From the NCBI RefSeq assembly GCF_005885675.1, contig NZ_VANR01000001.1, positions 310,001 to 374,000 of the forward strand: a stretch of 64,000 bases of DNA, read 5' to 3'. Shown here piece after piece: positions 17,201 through 25,330 of the stretch. The notes beneath the pieces were generated by a model, which searched no databases, had not been told where the DNA came from, and saw only the letters and a list, made by a program, of their open reading frames with translations. Source of the DNA: Polaribacter aestuariivivens (GTDB taxonomy: Bacteria > Bacteroidota > Bacteroidia > Flavobacteriales > Flavobacteriaceae). The stretch's first letter is position 1. The number at the start of each line of letters is the position of its first letter. Position numbers and translations under genes: made by a program.

Positions 17201-19252
17201 TATAGAATCTAATGAAACGTCTCCATTTAGTGCTATATTTAGGTTTGTATCTTTGTATTTTGATGTTATGTTTCCTTCTCCATTTTTAATATCACCATTA
17301 ATAACTAAGTCTTTTATTGCATAATTATTTAAAGTAAATTTAGATACGTTTGCTTCTAAGGTTGCATCTAAATTATTTACAGTTTTTCCACTTCCTTTTG
17401 AATTTAGTGTTAAGCTTAATTCACCAAATTGGGGATTGTTTAATAATTCATTTACCTTATAATTATCAATTTCTACAACTGCATCATAGCTTAGTGTATT
17501 ACTATTGTTGAAGTTACCTTTAATTTTTGCAATTCCTTGAGTGGTTTCAATTTTTAATTTGGTTGAAATATTTTCTAGAGAACCAGAAATATTACCTGTA
17601 AGTAAAACGTCTTCTGGCAACTGAACTCCTAATTCTTTTTCACTTATAAACTGATTGATATCGCTACGTTTTGTATTCGCTTTTAAGTTTGGAATATTTA
17701 CAGATAATTTGTTGGGATTTGTAATGTTTTTAAAAGTACCAGCTGTAGAAAGTGTTGTATATTTTCCCCAATTTATTTTTGCACTTTGTAAATTAACTGC
17801 TGCCAAATTACCTTTAGCTTGTATGTTTCCAGAAATTAATTTATTGCTCGCTTTTTTTAGATAAATATTTTCTTTTAAAGAAGGCTGAAATTTAAAAATC
17901 TCTTTTAAAGATGCCGTAAATGAAGGAATATTTACATTAACTTTTGTTTTTTCAGGTGTTTTTAATAGTTGATTTAGTGATACATAATTTAATGATACAT
18001 CCCCAGAAAGCCTATTTTCATTTAGTTTAAAATTGATATTGTTTAAATTCATTGTTGAGTCTGTTGCTTCAAACTCAAACGCTAATTGATTCAAATTTAA
18101 ACCTGAAGCTTCCTCAAAATTAAATTGCTGTAAATCAGCACCTGCTGTATTCTCTTTTAAATAAAAATCTGTACCTTTTACAGTAAAATTACGAAACGAA
18201 ATTGCTTTTGGATTAAATGTATTTTTTTGTGGTTTTGCATTATTTTCAAAATAACCGATTTTATTATTACTTAAGTTTATTTCGCTAATATTTACATTAA
18301 CACTAGGCCATTCTATTGCTAGTTCTTTTGTATTGTTTTTAGTACTTAAAGGTTTATTTAAAAAGGTATTAAGTACTATTTTGGAGTTTTTTAGCTCAAC
18401 TTTTTCTATGTCAATTTCTTTTTGTGCTAAATCTATTTGAGAGTTTTCTATAGAGAAATCTGTAATATTTACGTCAGAATTTAATTTATCTATTTGTGAT
18501 TCGTAATACGCTTTAACATTTTTAATCTTTAAATTTTCTAAAGAAAACTTTGGTAATGGAACTTCTGTAGTATCTGTTAATTGAGACGGTTTTTGAATAA
18601 ACTTTATTGTTGAATTTTGTAGCTTTATATCGTTGGCATCAAAAATCATATTTTCTAGATCTGTTTTTTGCATTTCTGCAGCCAACTCTCCAATTTTAAA
18701 ATGACTGTCTATTCCTAAAACTTCATCATCATATAATACATCAATATTTTTGAAAAGCAAATCACCCAAAACAACATCAACAGGTTTTGTAGTATTATCA
18801 TTCACTGATGCATTTCTGTTTTCTGAAGCAAAAGCATCAATTAAAAATTGAAAATTATAACCCGAAATGGTATCTTTTCTAACAATGTTTGCTTTAAAGG
18901 TTTGTAAATCTAGATTATCTACACCAACTGCAGTTCCTCTAATCATTTTCCAAAGAGGAATATTTGCTTCTAAGGTTTTAGCGTACACTAAAGTATCACC
19001 TTTTTTATCTTCTAAATACAAGCCATTTAACTGCACACCTCCATCAAAAGTTATAAAAAGTTTTTCTATTGCTACTTTTGTATTTGTTTTATCGGAAACG
19101 TAACCAACAATTTTGTCTACAATAATATTTTGCCCCCAAGAACTTCTAATAAAAAGTACTACTAAAAATAAAAACAAGAGAATACCTGAAAAAACCCTCA
19201 ATGTTCTTCTTAAAAAACGATATTTTCTTTTTTTTTCTTTTTTTGCAGACAT
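14219..19252 (-). CDS. tamB: Translocation/assembly module protein TamB
   Basis: A 1677-aa AsmA-like envelope protein. One N-terminal membrane helix (about 16-36) anchors it in the inner membrane; the rest is a long run of beta-strand repeats (the beta-taco groove) that spans the periplasm and ends in the TamB C-terminal domain (about 1290-1620), including EIYDGHYELNLYNLVDRKF and DERGAIGGQVYG. TamB-type proteins move phospholipids and help outer-membrane protein insertion, together with TamA/TamL encoded downstream. The last ~25 residues are a Lys/Glu-rich low-complexity tail. Start ATG at 19252 with a -10 box 25 nt upstream. Confidence 0.9.
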   Translation of the reverse strand: MSAKKEKKRKYRFLRRTLRVFSGILLFLFLVVLFIRSSWGQNIIVDKIVGYVSDKTNTKVAIEKLFITFDGGVQLNGLYLEDKKGDTLVYAKTLEANIPLWKMIRGTAVGVDNLDLQTFKANIVRKDTISGYNFQFLIDAFASENRNASVNDNTTKPVDVVLGDLLFKNIDVLYDDEVLGIDSHFKIGELAAEMQKTDLENMIFDANDIKLQNSTIKFIQKPSQLTDTTEVPLPKFSLENLKIKNVKAYYESQIDKLNSDVNITDFSIENSQIDLAQKEIDIEKVELKNSKIVLNTFLNKPLSTKNNTKELAIEWPSVNVNISEINLSNNKIGYFENNAKPQKNTFNPKAISFRNFTVKGTDFYLKENTAGADLQQFNFEEASGLNLNQLAFEFEATDSTMNLNNINFKLNENRLSGDVSLNYVSLNQLLKTPEKTKVNVNIPSFTASLKEIFKFQPSLKENIYLKKASNKLISGNIQAKGNLAAVNLQSAKINWGKYTTLSTAGTFKNITNPNKLSVNIPNLKANTKRSDINQFISEKELGVQLPEDVLLTGNISGSLENISTKLKIETTQGIAKIKGNFNNSNTLSYDAVVEIDNYKVNELLNNPQFGELSLTLNSKGSGKTVNNLDATLEANVSKFTLNNYAIKDLVINGDIKNGEGNITSKYKDTNLNIALNGDVSLDSIASKASVKLDVIGADLQALGLMNRNVKTGMDISVDFEGNSEQYKIDGNIINGVIVYDNRTYLLGSIQANGYVNKDTTSVSVKNKMLDFKLESNTDPQTFSKALERHISSYFYRDEKVVDSIKNPVNLKLKSKISQTSLLKDVFLVNVKDIDTIDVSVNFNEKERQLKANITAPHINYSGNELDSLVFSMNTDKDNFNFNLGFKNITAGPLDVPRTYITGNQNNNELSLNFAGSHKGKTLMNVNTKITGNRERLRFTVNNDSLILNKEKWTIPKNNEIVLVNNNLEFQEFKIQKGNQSIEITDKLPNISKTHIAIEYENFNINEVFNYLNPETEITTGILNGDFILEDPFQDAGIVADLKVTKLEVLKTNLGTLNINAKSLGYSKYDFNAALKDGDVNLNLEGDYLVSNSEANLNLDLIINEFKMKALNTFSLGEIKETDGSFSGKFKVTGTTSEPKYNGELNFNNAGFNISKLNTKFLLKNETLKVDNSGLLLKNFTVLDAKKNTLTLSGKIGTKSFLNPTFDLNLNAKNFRMLNATKEDNESFYGIATFNVNAKLTGDLQIPKLNAKLKLGEGTNVTYVMPTTYANIEERDGVVAFVNREKPNAILTRTEEQTATITGFDISANLKIDKKAAVTVVINKNTGDNFKVSGDGDFNFTMVPNGRINFTGGYEIYDGHYELNLYNLVDRKFSIAPGSRVSWSGDPFDAKLDVKAIYKVETAASALMASQISDADASVKSKYKQVLPFQVYLNIDGELLQPKISFALDMAEDERGAIGGQVYGRVQQVNQQEAELNKQVFSLLVLNRFYPDSGSDGSSGGFATVARNNLNDAISGQLNAYSDKLLGSSGIELDFGLNSFTDYQGDAPTDRTQLDIAAQKKLFNDRLTVRVGSEVDVQGSSTTEENSPLIGNVSLEYKITEDGRYRLKGFRESKFENVIDGQTIVSGIALIFTKEFNEFNELWNAILRSQSKKEEEKNKKEKEVKENNTKKSIDKKKN

Positions 19253-19276
19253 TTAATAGCTTGATTATTAAGACTG

Positions 19277-19284
19277 CAAATTTA
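19277..19284 (-). promoter_or_regulatory. -10 box of tamB-tamL
   Basis: Minus strand TAAATTTG, an exact TAnnTTTG match. A TTG at 16-18 nt upstream could act as the -33 element. Leader would be about 18 nt. Confidence 0.55.
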
Positions 19285-19865
19285 CGTTAGTAAAATGAGT
19301 CAATTTATTTTTATTAACTATTATTTTAACTCTTACAGCACAAAAAAACCTCAACAAAATGTTAATATTTTTATTTTAGTTTTGGTTTTATTTCAATATT
19401 TGAGCCTATATTTGGTAATATCTTGCAATATAACAAGAATTATCACTTCGATTCACGCGAAATATTACTTACTCTTTAAAAAAAACTATAGAACTTAATT
19501 TGCAAGCAAAAGTAAAATATATTTACTCTCTAACTTTATGCTTCAAGGTAGTTTTAATCGTTTTGATTTTGGCGCATAATATATTTTTGATGGTCAATTT
19601 TCTTTGGTATTTTGTTAGCTTTAAATCCTATAAAAAAGTTCCAAATAATCCCTTTATAACTTTTGTAAGTACTTTTGCTGGTATGAAGTGGCAAGGTTTT
19701 CGTTTTAGATATTCTTACAATGCAAATACAACACAAATTTTAAATACTGGAAAGAACACACGAATTTTTTATATCTTATGACTTTGCCATAAGTAGAAGG
19801 TATTTAGACCGCTTTAAATGTGTTTCTTATTTTTAAAATAAAAAGAAAACAAAGATTTTTAAAAT
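19285..19865. other. Gene-poor stretch between tamB and the tRNA-Asp terminator
   Basis: About 580 nt without a convincing gene. Two short open frames (19295-19498 and 19500-19781, plus) have no ribosome-binding site, no promoter that I can see and a translation unlike a folded protein. I see no repeat, tRNA or riboswitch in it. It may be a decayed gene or an upstream region; I cannot tell which. Confidence 0.5.
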
Positions 19866-19898
19866 AAAAAAAGCTCTTCAAAATTTGAAGAGCTTTTT
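19866..19898 (-). terminator. Terminator after tRNA-Asp
   Basis: A 15-bp perfect inverted repeat (AAAAAGCTCTTCAAA and its complement) immediately 3' of the tRNA on the minus strand, followed by T-rich sequence. A classic intrinsic terminator; it can also work in the opposite direction. Confidence 0.85.
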
Positions 19899-19899
19899 G

Positions 19900-19973
19900 C
19901 GGTCTGGACGGGACTCGAACCCGCGACCCCCTGCGTGACAGGCAGGTATTCTAACCAGCTGAACTACCAGACC
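19900..19973 (-). tRNA. tRNA-Asp(GTC)
   Basis: Minus strand begins GGTCTGG and ends CCAGACC plus discriminator G, giving a 7-bp acceptor stem. The anticodon arm is CCTGC-CTGTCAC-GCAGG with anticodon GTC; the T arm carries GGTTCGAGTCC. Discriminator G is an identity element for tRNA-Asp. The 3' CCA is not encoded. Confidence 0.97.
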
Positions 19974-19990
19974 GTTGCTTTTAGCGGTTG

Positions 19991-19998
19991 CAAATATA
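19991..19998 (-). promoter_or_regulatory. -10 box of tRNA-Asp
   Basis: Minus strand TATATTTG, an exact TAnnTTTG match, 18 nt upstream of the mature tRNA 5' end; a TTTG near -33 is also present. Confidence 0.6.
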
Positions 19999-20036
19999 TA
20001 ATAGATTTTAATATCTACAAACAAAAAAATGATTTT

Positions 20037-20957
20037 TTATTTAATTTTTTTTCTACTAATTAAATATTTTGTGAGAATTTGGTTGAATCCTGAATGAATA
20101 TCTACAGGAACATAATCAATTTTATATTGCAAACATTTATTTTTCAATTCTTTAAAGTAATTCTCTATAATTTCTTTGTATTTCTCTTGAACATTCTCTG
20201 CATAAACATTTATTTCTTCTCCGGTTTCTAAATCTACAAATTTTTTCGGTGCATTGTCAAAATTGAAATTCAACTCAGTTTTTCCATCAAAAGTGTGGAA
20301 TAAAACAACTTCATGCTTGTTATATTTTAAATGACGTAATGCTTCAAATAACGCTTCATCATTTTTTGAAGTTTGAAACATGTCTGTAAAAACAAAAATT
20401 AACGAACGTCTGTAAATTTTTTCAGCAATTTCATGAAGATATCTATAAGTGTCTGTAGTTGTCTTTGAATCTGAAACCAACAACTGCTCTAATTGATTTA
20501 ATAACATTTTTCTATGACGCTCACTTCCTTTTTCTGGAGCATAATATTCGTAAGTGTCTGAGTAAATACTGAGACCTACTGCATCTCGTTGCTTTTTAAA
20601 TATTTCCATCAAAGCAGCTGCTGCAACTGCAGAAAATCCTACTTTATTTAAAGAATCTACTGTTTGCTTTTTTACTATTGGATAATGCATTGAGGCTGAA
20701 TTATCTATAATTATATGACAACGTAAATTTGTTTCTTCTTCATATTTCTTAGTATACAGCTTCTCTGTTTTAGCAAATAATTTCCAATCGATATGGCGCG
20801 TGCTTTCTCCTTTATTGTACAATTTATGTTCGGAAAATTCTACAGAAAATCCATGAAAAGGGCTTTTATGCATTCCTGTGATAAAACCTTCTACCACTCG
20901 TTTGGCAAGTATGTCTAAATTTTTAATTTCTGAAGATTGTACATTTGATAAATCCAT
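20037..20957 (-). CDS. DUF58 domain-containing protein (VWA-like)
   Basis: A 306-aa soluble protein of the DUF58 family. The N-terminal part has the family motif GESTRHIDWKLFAK, followed by a von Willebrand A-like fold with the metal site IIDNSASM (DxSxS) at about 88-95 and a second acidic strand LIFVFTDMF. DUF58 proteins usually lie beside MoxR ATPases and VWA membrane proteins and are thought to act in protein or complex maturation; no MoxR gene is seen here. It starts 1 nt after the M1 peptidase stop and is probably co-transcribed with it. Confidence 0.88.
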   Translation of the reverse strand: MDLSNVQSSEIKNLDILAKRVVEGFITGMHKSPFHGFSVEFSEHKLYNKGESTRHIDWKLFAKTEKLYTKKYEEETNLRCHIIIDNSASMHYPIVKKQTVDSLNKVGFSAVAAAALMEIFKKQRDAVGLSIYSDTYEYYAPEKGSERHRKMLLNQLEQLLVSDSKTTTDTYRYLHEIAEKIYRRSLIFVFTDMFQTSKNDEALFEALRHLKYNKHEVVLFHTFDGKTELNFNFDNAPKKFVDLETGEEINVYAENVQEKYKEIIENYFKELKNKCLQYKIDYVPVDIHSGFNQILTKYLISRKKIK

Positions 20958-20958
20958 A

Positions 20959-23520
20959 TTATTTTTTAATTTCTTGCGCTCTTAAAAGATCATCTGTAGT
21001 TTGTAGTAATTTTTTTTCTAAAATAGGATTGTAATTTGGATTTTCATCTAAAAATTCATTTAAAATTTCAAACGCTTCTTTTGATGAGTAATTTCCAATA
21101 GAACTTGCCAACCATCCTTTTGGAAAGAAAATATCGCCCGTTAATTGCACCTCTTCTAATTTTTCTAAGATAGACTTTAAATGTTTTGTTGATGTTTGTT
21201 GTCTTAAAGGGTGATGAATGTTATTTAAAGCGCTTTGTACCCAAGATTCTTTCTCTCGGTTTTCTTTTTGTAAAAGCGATTTCATAAACGTATCTCTCAC
21301 GCTTTCGTCATTTGAAAGCGATGGTAACAACCATTTAAAACGCTCTAACCTGTCAGGATTTGAAATTCTAGTTTGTTGTTCTTCTAATATTTCTATTGAT
21401 TTTGGATGTTTGAAAATTGCCAATTTCATTGCCAAAGAAGTGTAATCGTTTTCATTTAAAAAAAGATTGTCAATTTTCTTCTTTTTATTCCAAATATTAT
21501 AGAGATTTGAACACCCAATTGGATTAAAAGCCACAGATTTATATAGTCCAAATAATGTTTTCTTGATGTTTGATGACAAATCTTTTTCTAACATAATTGA
21601 GATTTCTTTTTCAATTTTAATTTGAGCAAAATACCTTTCTTCATCATTTAAAAATGTCCAAAATATATGCTGAATTCTACCAGATAAATAACCTGTAATT
21701 AATTCGTTTTCTTCTTTATGGATTGCCTCCAAATACACATTATAAGTTTCTAATGGAGTTATTACTCCATTTAGCATATTCTCGTACAAATTAATAAATT
21801 GGTATCCTCTTGAAACTTCATCTTTGATATCTTTATAAGTATTTACCTGATTTTTGTATACGGGAAAAACGCCATAACCAAATCCGTTTGTGTTGTATAA
21901 AACTTGTCCGGGTTTAAAATCTTTAGTAGCTGAAGTAATATCAAAAGATTTACCCATGTTTTTTATGTTGATGTTTTTTACATATCCTCTTTCGTCTATC
22001 AACTGAATTTTAAAAGATTGCGTCCAAATTTTATCTAAACCGTCTTCTGCTTTTTGATGGATGATAAACTTTGTTACATTTCCTTTATCATTCAATTCAA
22101 TTTCTTCATAAAAAATGGGTCTTCCAGATGAGTTCACCCAAACATCACTCCAATTTTTAATATTACCTTCTGATTTTTTATCTAAAATAGCAACCAATTC
22201 ACTCCAATCTGCATTTGAGTTTTTATAAGTTTTAATGTATTCTTGAATTCCTTGTTGAAAAACCTCTTCGCCTAATAAATATTCTAACTGACGCATCATT
22301 ATTGGCGCTTTATTATAAATTATTCTTCCGTATAAAGAGCCTGCATTTTTTAAGTTTCCTAAATATTGACGAATAGCATTTGTACCTTTTGTTCTATCTT
22401 CTGAATAAGCACTTGGGTAATGCGTCATCATAAAACTTAAACTGTGGTTTATTTCTGGAAAAACAGGATTCATAATTTTATCTGCCATAAAATTGGCAAA
22501 AACTTCTTTCATCCAAACATCGTTAAACCATTTCATGGTTACCAAATCACCAAACCACATGTGTGAAGTTTCGTGAGCAATTAATTTTGCTCTGCTTAAT
22601 TTTCTATTTTGAGTGGCATTTTTATCTAAAAATAAAGATGATTGCCTGTATTGAATTGCTCCTACATGCTCCATTCCACCATATTGAAAAGGTGGAATTG
22701 CGGCAAAATCCATTTTTTGAAAAGGAAATTTTTCTTGTGTGTAATTTTCTAAAAATGTTAATGAATTTTGATGAATTTTAAAAACCTCACTTACACTTTC
22801 ATCAATTTTTTCTTGGTTATTTTCTCTGTATAAAAATCTCATATCAAAAGCTCCAGGATTTTTTATTTCTTCTGTAAATTTTCCAGCTAAAAAAGAAAAC
22901 AAATACGTGCTCATTAAATCGGTTTGAGCGAAAGTGTGCTCTGTAAAACCATCAACTTCTATGGCACTTTCTTCAAAACCGCCACACATTACTTTCCAAT
23001 CATTTGGCGCAGTAATTCTTAATTTATAATTGGCTTTTATATTTGGCTGATCAAAACAAGGGAATAGTGTACTGGCTCTATCTGGAACTAGCAAAGTGTA
23101 CAAAAATTCTTCATTTCTATTTAAAGATGTTTCTCCGGCATTAAAAAATATTTCTATTGAATTTTTACCAGAATTCAATAATTTTTTATCGATAATTAAA
23201 TGCTCATTTTCGTGTTTTATTTCTGATGTATTGCCATTAACTCTCAAAGATTTTAAATACGATTTATCTTCATTAAAATCTAAAATCAAATCATTTTCAA
23301 GATTATTTAAAGATAATTCTAAAAATAGTTTCGAGGAAATTGGACTTGTTTTTTCTTTGGGAATTTTAAAATCTAATTGATATACAATATCCGAAATTTG
23401 TTGTTTTCTTAATTGTGCCAATTCTAAAGAAATTCCTTTTTCAAGAACTGCTTTATTCTCATTGGTTTTATTGCAAGAGATAAGAATTAGTAAGCAAAAT
23501 AGGTATGATAAATTCTTCAT
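20959..23520 (-). CDS. M1 family metallo-aminopeptidase, lipoprotein
   Basis: An 853-aa zinc aminopeptidase. The N-terminus is a lipoprotein signal (LLILISCNKTN, Cys at about residue 16), so it is probably anchored at the cell envelope. Catalytic features: the exopeptidase motif GGMEH (GxMEN family, with His for Asn), the zinc motif HETSH and, 18 residues on, the third ligand Glu in KEVFANF. The C-terminal ERAP1-like helical region follows. It removes N-terminal residues from peptides. No TAnnTTTG box is visible upstream; DUF58 follows directly. Confidence 0.92.
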   Translation of the reverse strand: MKNLSYLFCLLILISCNKTNENKAVLEKGISLELAQLRKQQISDIVYQLDFKIPKEKTSPISSKLFLELSLNNLENDLILDFNEDKSYLKSLRVNGNTSEIKHENEHLIIDKKLLNSGKNSIEIFFNAGETSLNRNEEFLYTLLVPDRASTLFPCFDQPNIKANYKLRITAPNDWKVMCGGFEESAIEVDGFTEHTFAQTDLMSTYLFSFLAGKFTEEIKNPGAFDMRFLYRENNQEKIDESVSEVFKIHQNSLTFLENYTQEKFPFQKMDFAAIPPFQYGGMEHVGAIQYRQSSLFLDKNATQNRKLSRAKLIAHETSHMWFGDLVTMKWFNDVWMKEVFANFMADKIMNPVFPEINHSLSFMMTHYPSAYSEDRTKGTNAIRQYLGNLKNAGSLYGRIIYNKAPIMMRQLEYLLGEEVFQQGIQEYIKTYKNSNADWSELVAILDKKSEGNIKNWSDVWVNSSGRPIFYEEIELNDKGNVTKFIIHQKAEDGLDKIWTQSFKIQLIDERGYVKNINIKNMGKSFDITSATKDFKPGQVLYNTNGFGYGVFPVYKNQVNTYKDIKDEVSRGYQFINLYENMLNGVITPLETYNVYLEAIHKEENELITGYLSGRIQHIFWTFLNDEERYFAQIKIEKEISIMLEKDLSSNIKKTLFGLYKSVAFNPIGCSNLYNIWNKKKKIDNLFLNENDYTSLAMKLAIFKHPKSIEILEEQQTRISNPDRLERFKWLLPSLSNDESVRDTFMKSLLQKENREKESWVQSALNNIHHPLRQQTSTKHLKSILEKLEEVQLTGDIFFPKGWLASSIGNYSSKEAFEILNEFLDENPNYNPILEKKLLQTTDDLLRAQEIKK

Positions 23521-23627
23521 TAAATTTTATTTTATATTAAAATTCTGCAAAAAAAGCAGTATTTGTTCTTTTTACAATCGCAAGAAATAACATTGTTATT
23601 ATTTAAAATAGAGTTTCACTAAAATAA

Positions 23628-23656
23628 AAAAAGGTTTAGCATTCGCCAAACCTTTT
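23628..23656 (-). terminator. Terminator after trxA
   Basis: Stem AAAAGGTTTGGC / GCTAAACCTTTT with one mismatch, loop GAAT, followed by a T run on the minus strand, 26 nt after the trxA stop. Confidence 0.8.
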
Positions 23657-23681
23657 CAGTATTATAAAATATTAATTATTA

Positions 23682-23999
23682 CTACAAAGCAGCATCAATT
23701 TTTCCTGTATAAGTGTTTTTTGGAGCAACTCCAACTTGTTTATCTACAACTTCTCCGTTTTTAAATATTAAAACAGTTGGTATGTTTCTAACACCATATT
23801 TTGCAGCAAACTCTTGATTCGCATCTACATCTACCTTACCAACAACAGCTTTACCTTCATATTCTGCATGAATTTCATCTACGATTGGTCCAACCATTCT
23901 ACAAGGTCCACACCAAGCAGCCCAAAAATCTACTAATACTGGTTTGTCTGATTTTAATACTACTTCTTCAAAATTTGCGTCTGTTATTTCTAATGCCAT
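23682..23999 (-). CDS. trxA: Thioredoxin
   Basis: A 105-aa classical thioredoxin with the redox motif WAAWCGPCRMV at about 28-38, cis-proline segment RNIPTVLIF and the standard length for the family. It reduces protein disulphides in the cytosol. In this organism it is a likely electron donor for the PAPS/APS reductase CysH encoded at 38896-39510. Single-gene unit: promoter box at 24038-24045 and terminator at 23628-23656. Confidence 0.96.
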   Translation of the reverse strand: MALEITDANFEEVVLKSDKPVLVDFWAAWCGPCRMVGPIVDEIHAEYEGKAVVGKVDVDANQEFAAKYGVRNIPTVLIFKNGEVVDKQVGVAPKNTYTGKIDAAL

Positions 24000-24037
24000 T
24001 TTTTATATTTTTAGTTTATTACTTCAAATTTGTAATA

Positions 24038-24045
24038 CAAAAGTA
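24038..24045 (-). promoter_or_regulatory. -10 box of trxA
   Basis: Minus strand TACTTTTG matches TAnnTTTG; predicted leader about 32 nt. Confidence 0.5.
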
Positions 24046-24175
24046 ATCAATTTATTTGCTTTCTATATTTTTGAAAAATTACTTTTTACTATTTATCTAT
24101 CAATAGTCTTTATGCAAATAAAATAAAACTTTAACTATTAATGTGAGTTTTAATCTTAAAATAATAATAAAATAT

Positions 24176-25132
24176 TTAAAATAATTCTGAAGCTATTGCA
24201 TGAATATTATCACTTTTACCCATTGAATAATAGTGCAAAACAGGTACTCCTGCAGCTAACAATTCTTTAGATTGTTGGATTGCCCATTCAATACCAATTT
24301 GACGAACATCTTTGTTAGTTTTACAATTTTCGACAGAAGATATTAGGTTTTCTGGTAAATCAATTTTAAAAACTTGCGGTAATAATTGTAAATGACGTTT
24401 TACTGCAATTGGCTTAATACCTGGAATAATTGGCACATTAATGCCTATGTTTTTTGCAGCTTCAACAAACTCAAAATACTTTTTATTATCAAAAAACATT
24501 TGTGTTACAATATAATCTGCACCAGCGTCTACTTTTTCTTTCAAACGTTTTAAATCGGTTTGTAAAGAGGGTGCTTCTAAATGTTTTTCTGGATAGCCTG
24601 CCACACCAATACAAAAATCTGCTTTGTTTGAAGCTTCTATAACATCATGTAAATATTTTCCGCAGTTTAAATTTTGAATTTGTTTTACCAAGTCTGTTGC
24701 ATACACATTTCCACCTTCATTAGGTTTAAAATATTTTTGATGACTCATAGCGTCTCCTCTTAAAGCCATTACATTATCAATTCCTAAATAATGACAATCT
24801 ACCAAAACATATTCTGTTTCTTCTTTGGTGAAACCACCACACAACACATGTGGTACAGTATCTACGTCATATTTATGCTTGATTGCAGCACAAATACCTA
24901 CTGTTCCAGGACGCATTCTGGTAATTTTTCTATCTAATAATCCATTACCTTTATCTATATAAACGTATTCTTCTCTTGAGGTCGTTACGTCAATAAAAGG
25001 CGGATTAAACTCCATTAACGGGTCTATATTATTATATAAATCTTGAATATTATTACCTTTTTTAGGCGGTATAATTTCAAATGAAAATAATGTTTTTCCG
25101 TTTGCTTTTTGTATATGTTCTGTAATCTTCAT
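24176..25132 (-). CDS. metF: 5,10-methylenetetrahydrofolate reductase
   Basis: A 318-aa FAD-dependent TIM-barrel enzyme that makes 5-methyl-THF, the methyl donor for MetH. Family segments include FSFEIIPPKKG near the N-terminus (catalytic Glu), VTTSREEYVYIDKG, ALRGDAM and ADYIVTQMFFDN. Length is normal. It is the last gene of the metH1-[four-helix]-metH2-metF series and so probably lies under the SAM-I riboswitch at 29541-29641. A REP-like palindrome lies 2 nt before its start codon. Confidence 0.96.
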   Translation of the reverse strand: MKITEHIQKANGKTLFSFEIIPPKKGNNIQDLYNNIDPLMEFNPPFIDVTTSREEYVYIDKGNGLLDRKITRMRPGTVGICAAIKHKYDVDTVPHVLCGGFTKEETEYVLVDCHYLGIDNVMALRGDAMSHQKYFKPNEGGNVYATDLVKQIQNLNCGKYLHDVIEASNKADFCIGVAGYPEKHLEAPSLQTDLKRLKEKVDAGADYIVTQMFFDNKKYFEFVEAAKNIGINVPIIPGIKPIAVKRHLQLLPQVFKIDLPENLISSVENCKTNKDVRQIGIEWAIQQSKELLAAGVPVLHYYSMGKSDNIHAIASELF

Positions 25133-25134
25133 TA

Positions 25135-25153
25135 TGCTGAATTTGTTTCAGTA
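25135..25153. repeat. REP-like palindrome, copy 1 (metF 5' side)
   Basis: TGCTGAATTTGTTTCAGTA: half-sites CTGAA and TTCAG around a short loop. One of five copies in the window of TGCTGAACTYGTTTCAGTA. It lies within 3 nt of the metF start and would form a small hairpin over its ribosome-binding region. Confidence 0.7.
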
Positions 25154-25155
25154 AT

Positions 25156-25242
25156 TTAGAAGAAATAAGCAATTATTAATGCAGTAATAGTTAACGTAAA
25201 AAGTTTTAGAAAGAACAATAACTCTAACCTATATTTTCTCAT
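25156..25242 (-). CDS. Possible 28-aa single-helix membrane peptide
   Basis: ATG at 25242 opens a 28-codon frame starting MRKYRLELLFFLKLF and ending IIAYFF: three basic residues, then one hydrophobic helix, a layout seen in real small membrane proteins. It fills the gap between metH2 and metF on the coding strand. No clear Shine-Dalgarno sequence; the frame is open upstream without another ATG. I do not recognise it, and AT-rich DNA yields such frames by chance. Confidence 0.25.
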   Translation of the reverse strand: MRKYRLELLFFLKLFTLTITALIIAYFF

Positions 25243-25330
25243 TTCGTTTATTTTTTCTGCAAAATTCTTATTTCTATTTTTATGTATTGTTAGTTAAAAT
25301 AAAATAAATTGTTAATTTATTATGATTCTT

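Noticed and set aside
19295..19781. Two short plus-strand reading frames in the 580-nt gap after tamB
   Set aside because: No promoter, no ribosome-binding site, low-complexity translations, and no domain pattern; AT-rich chance frames.
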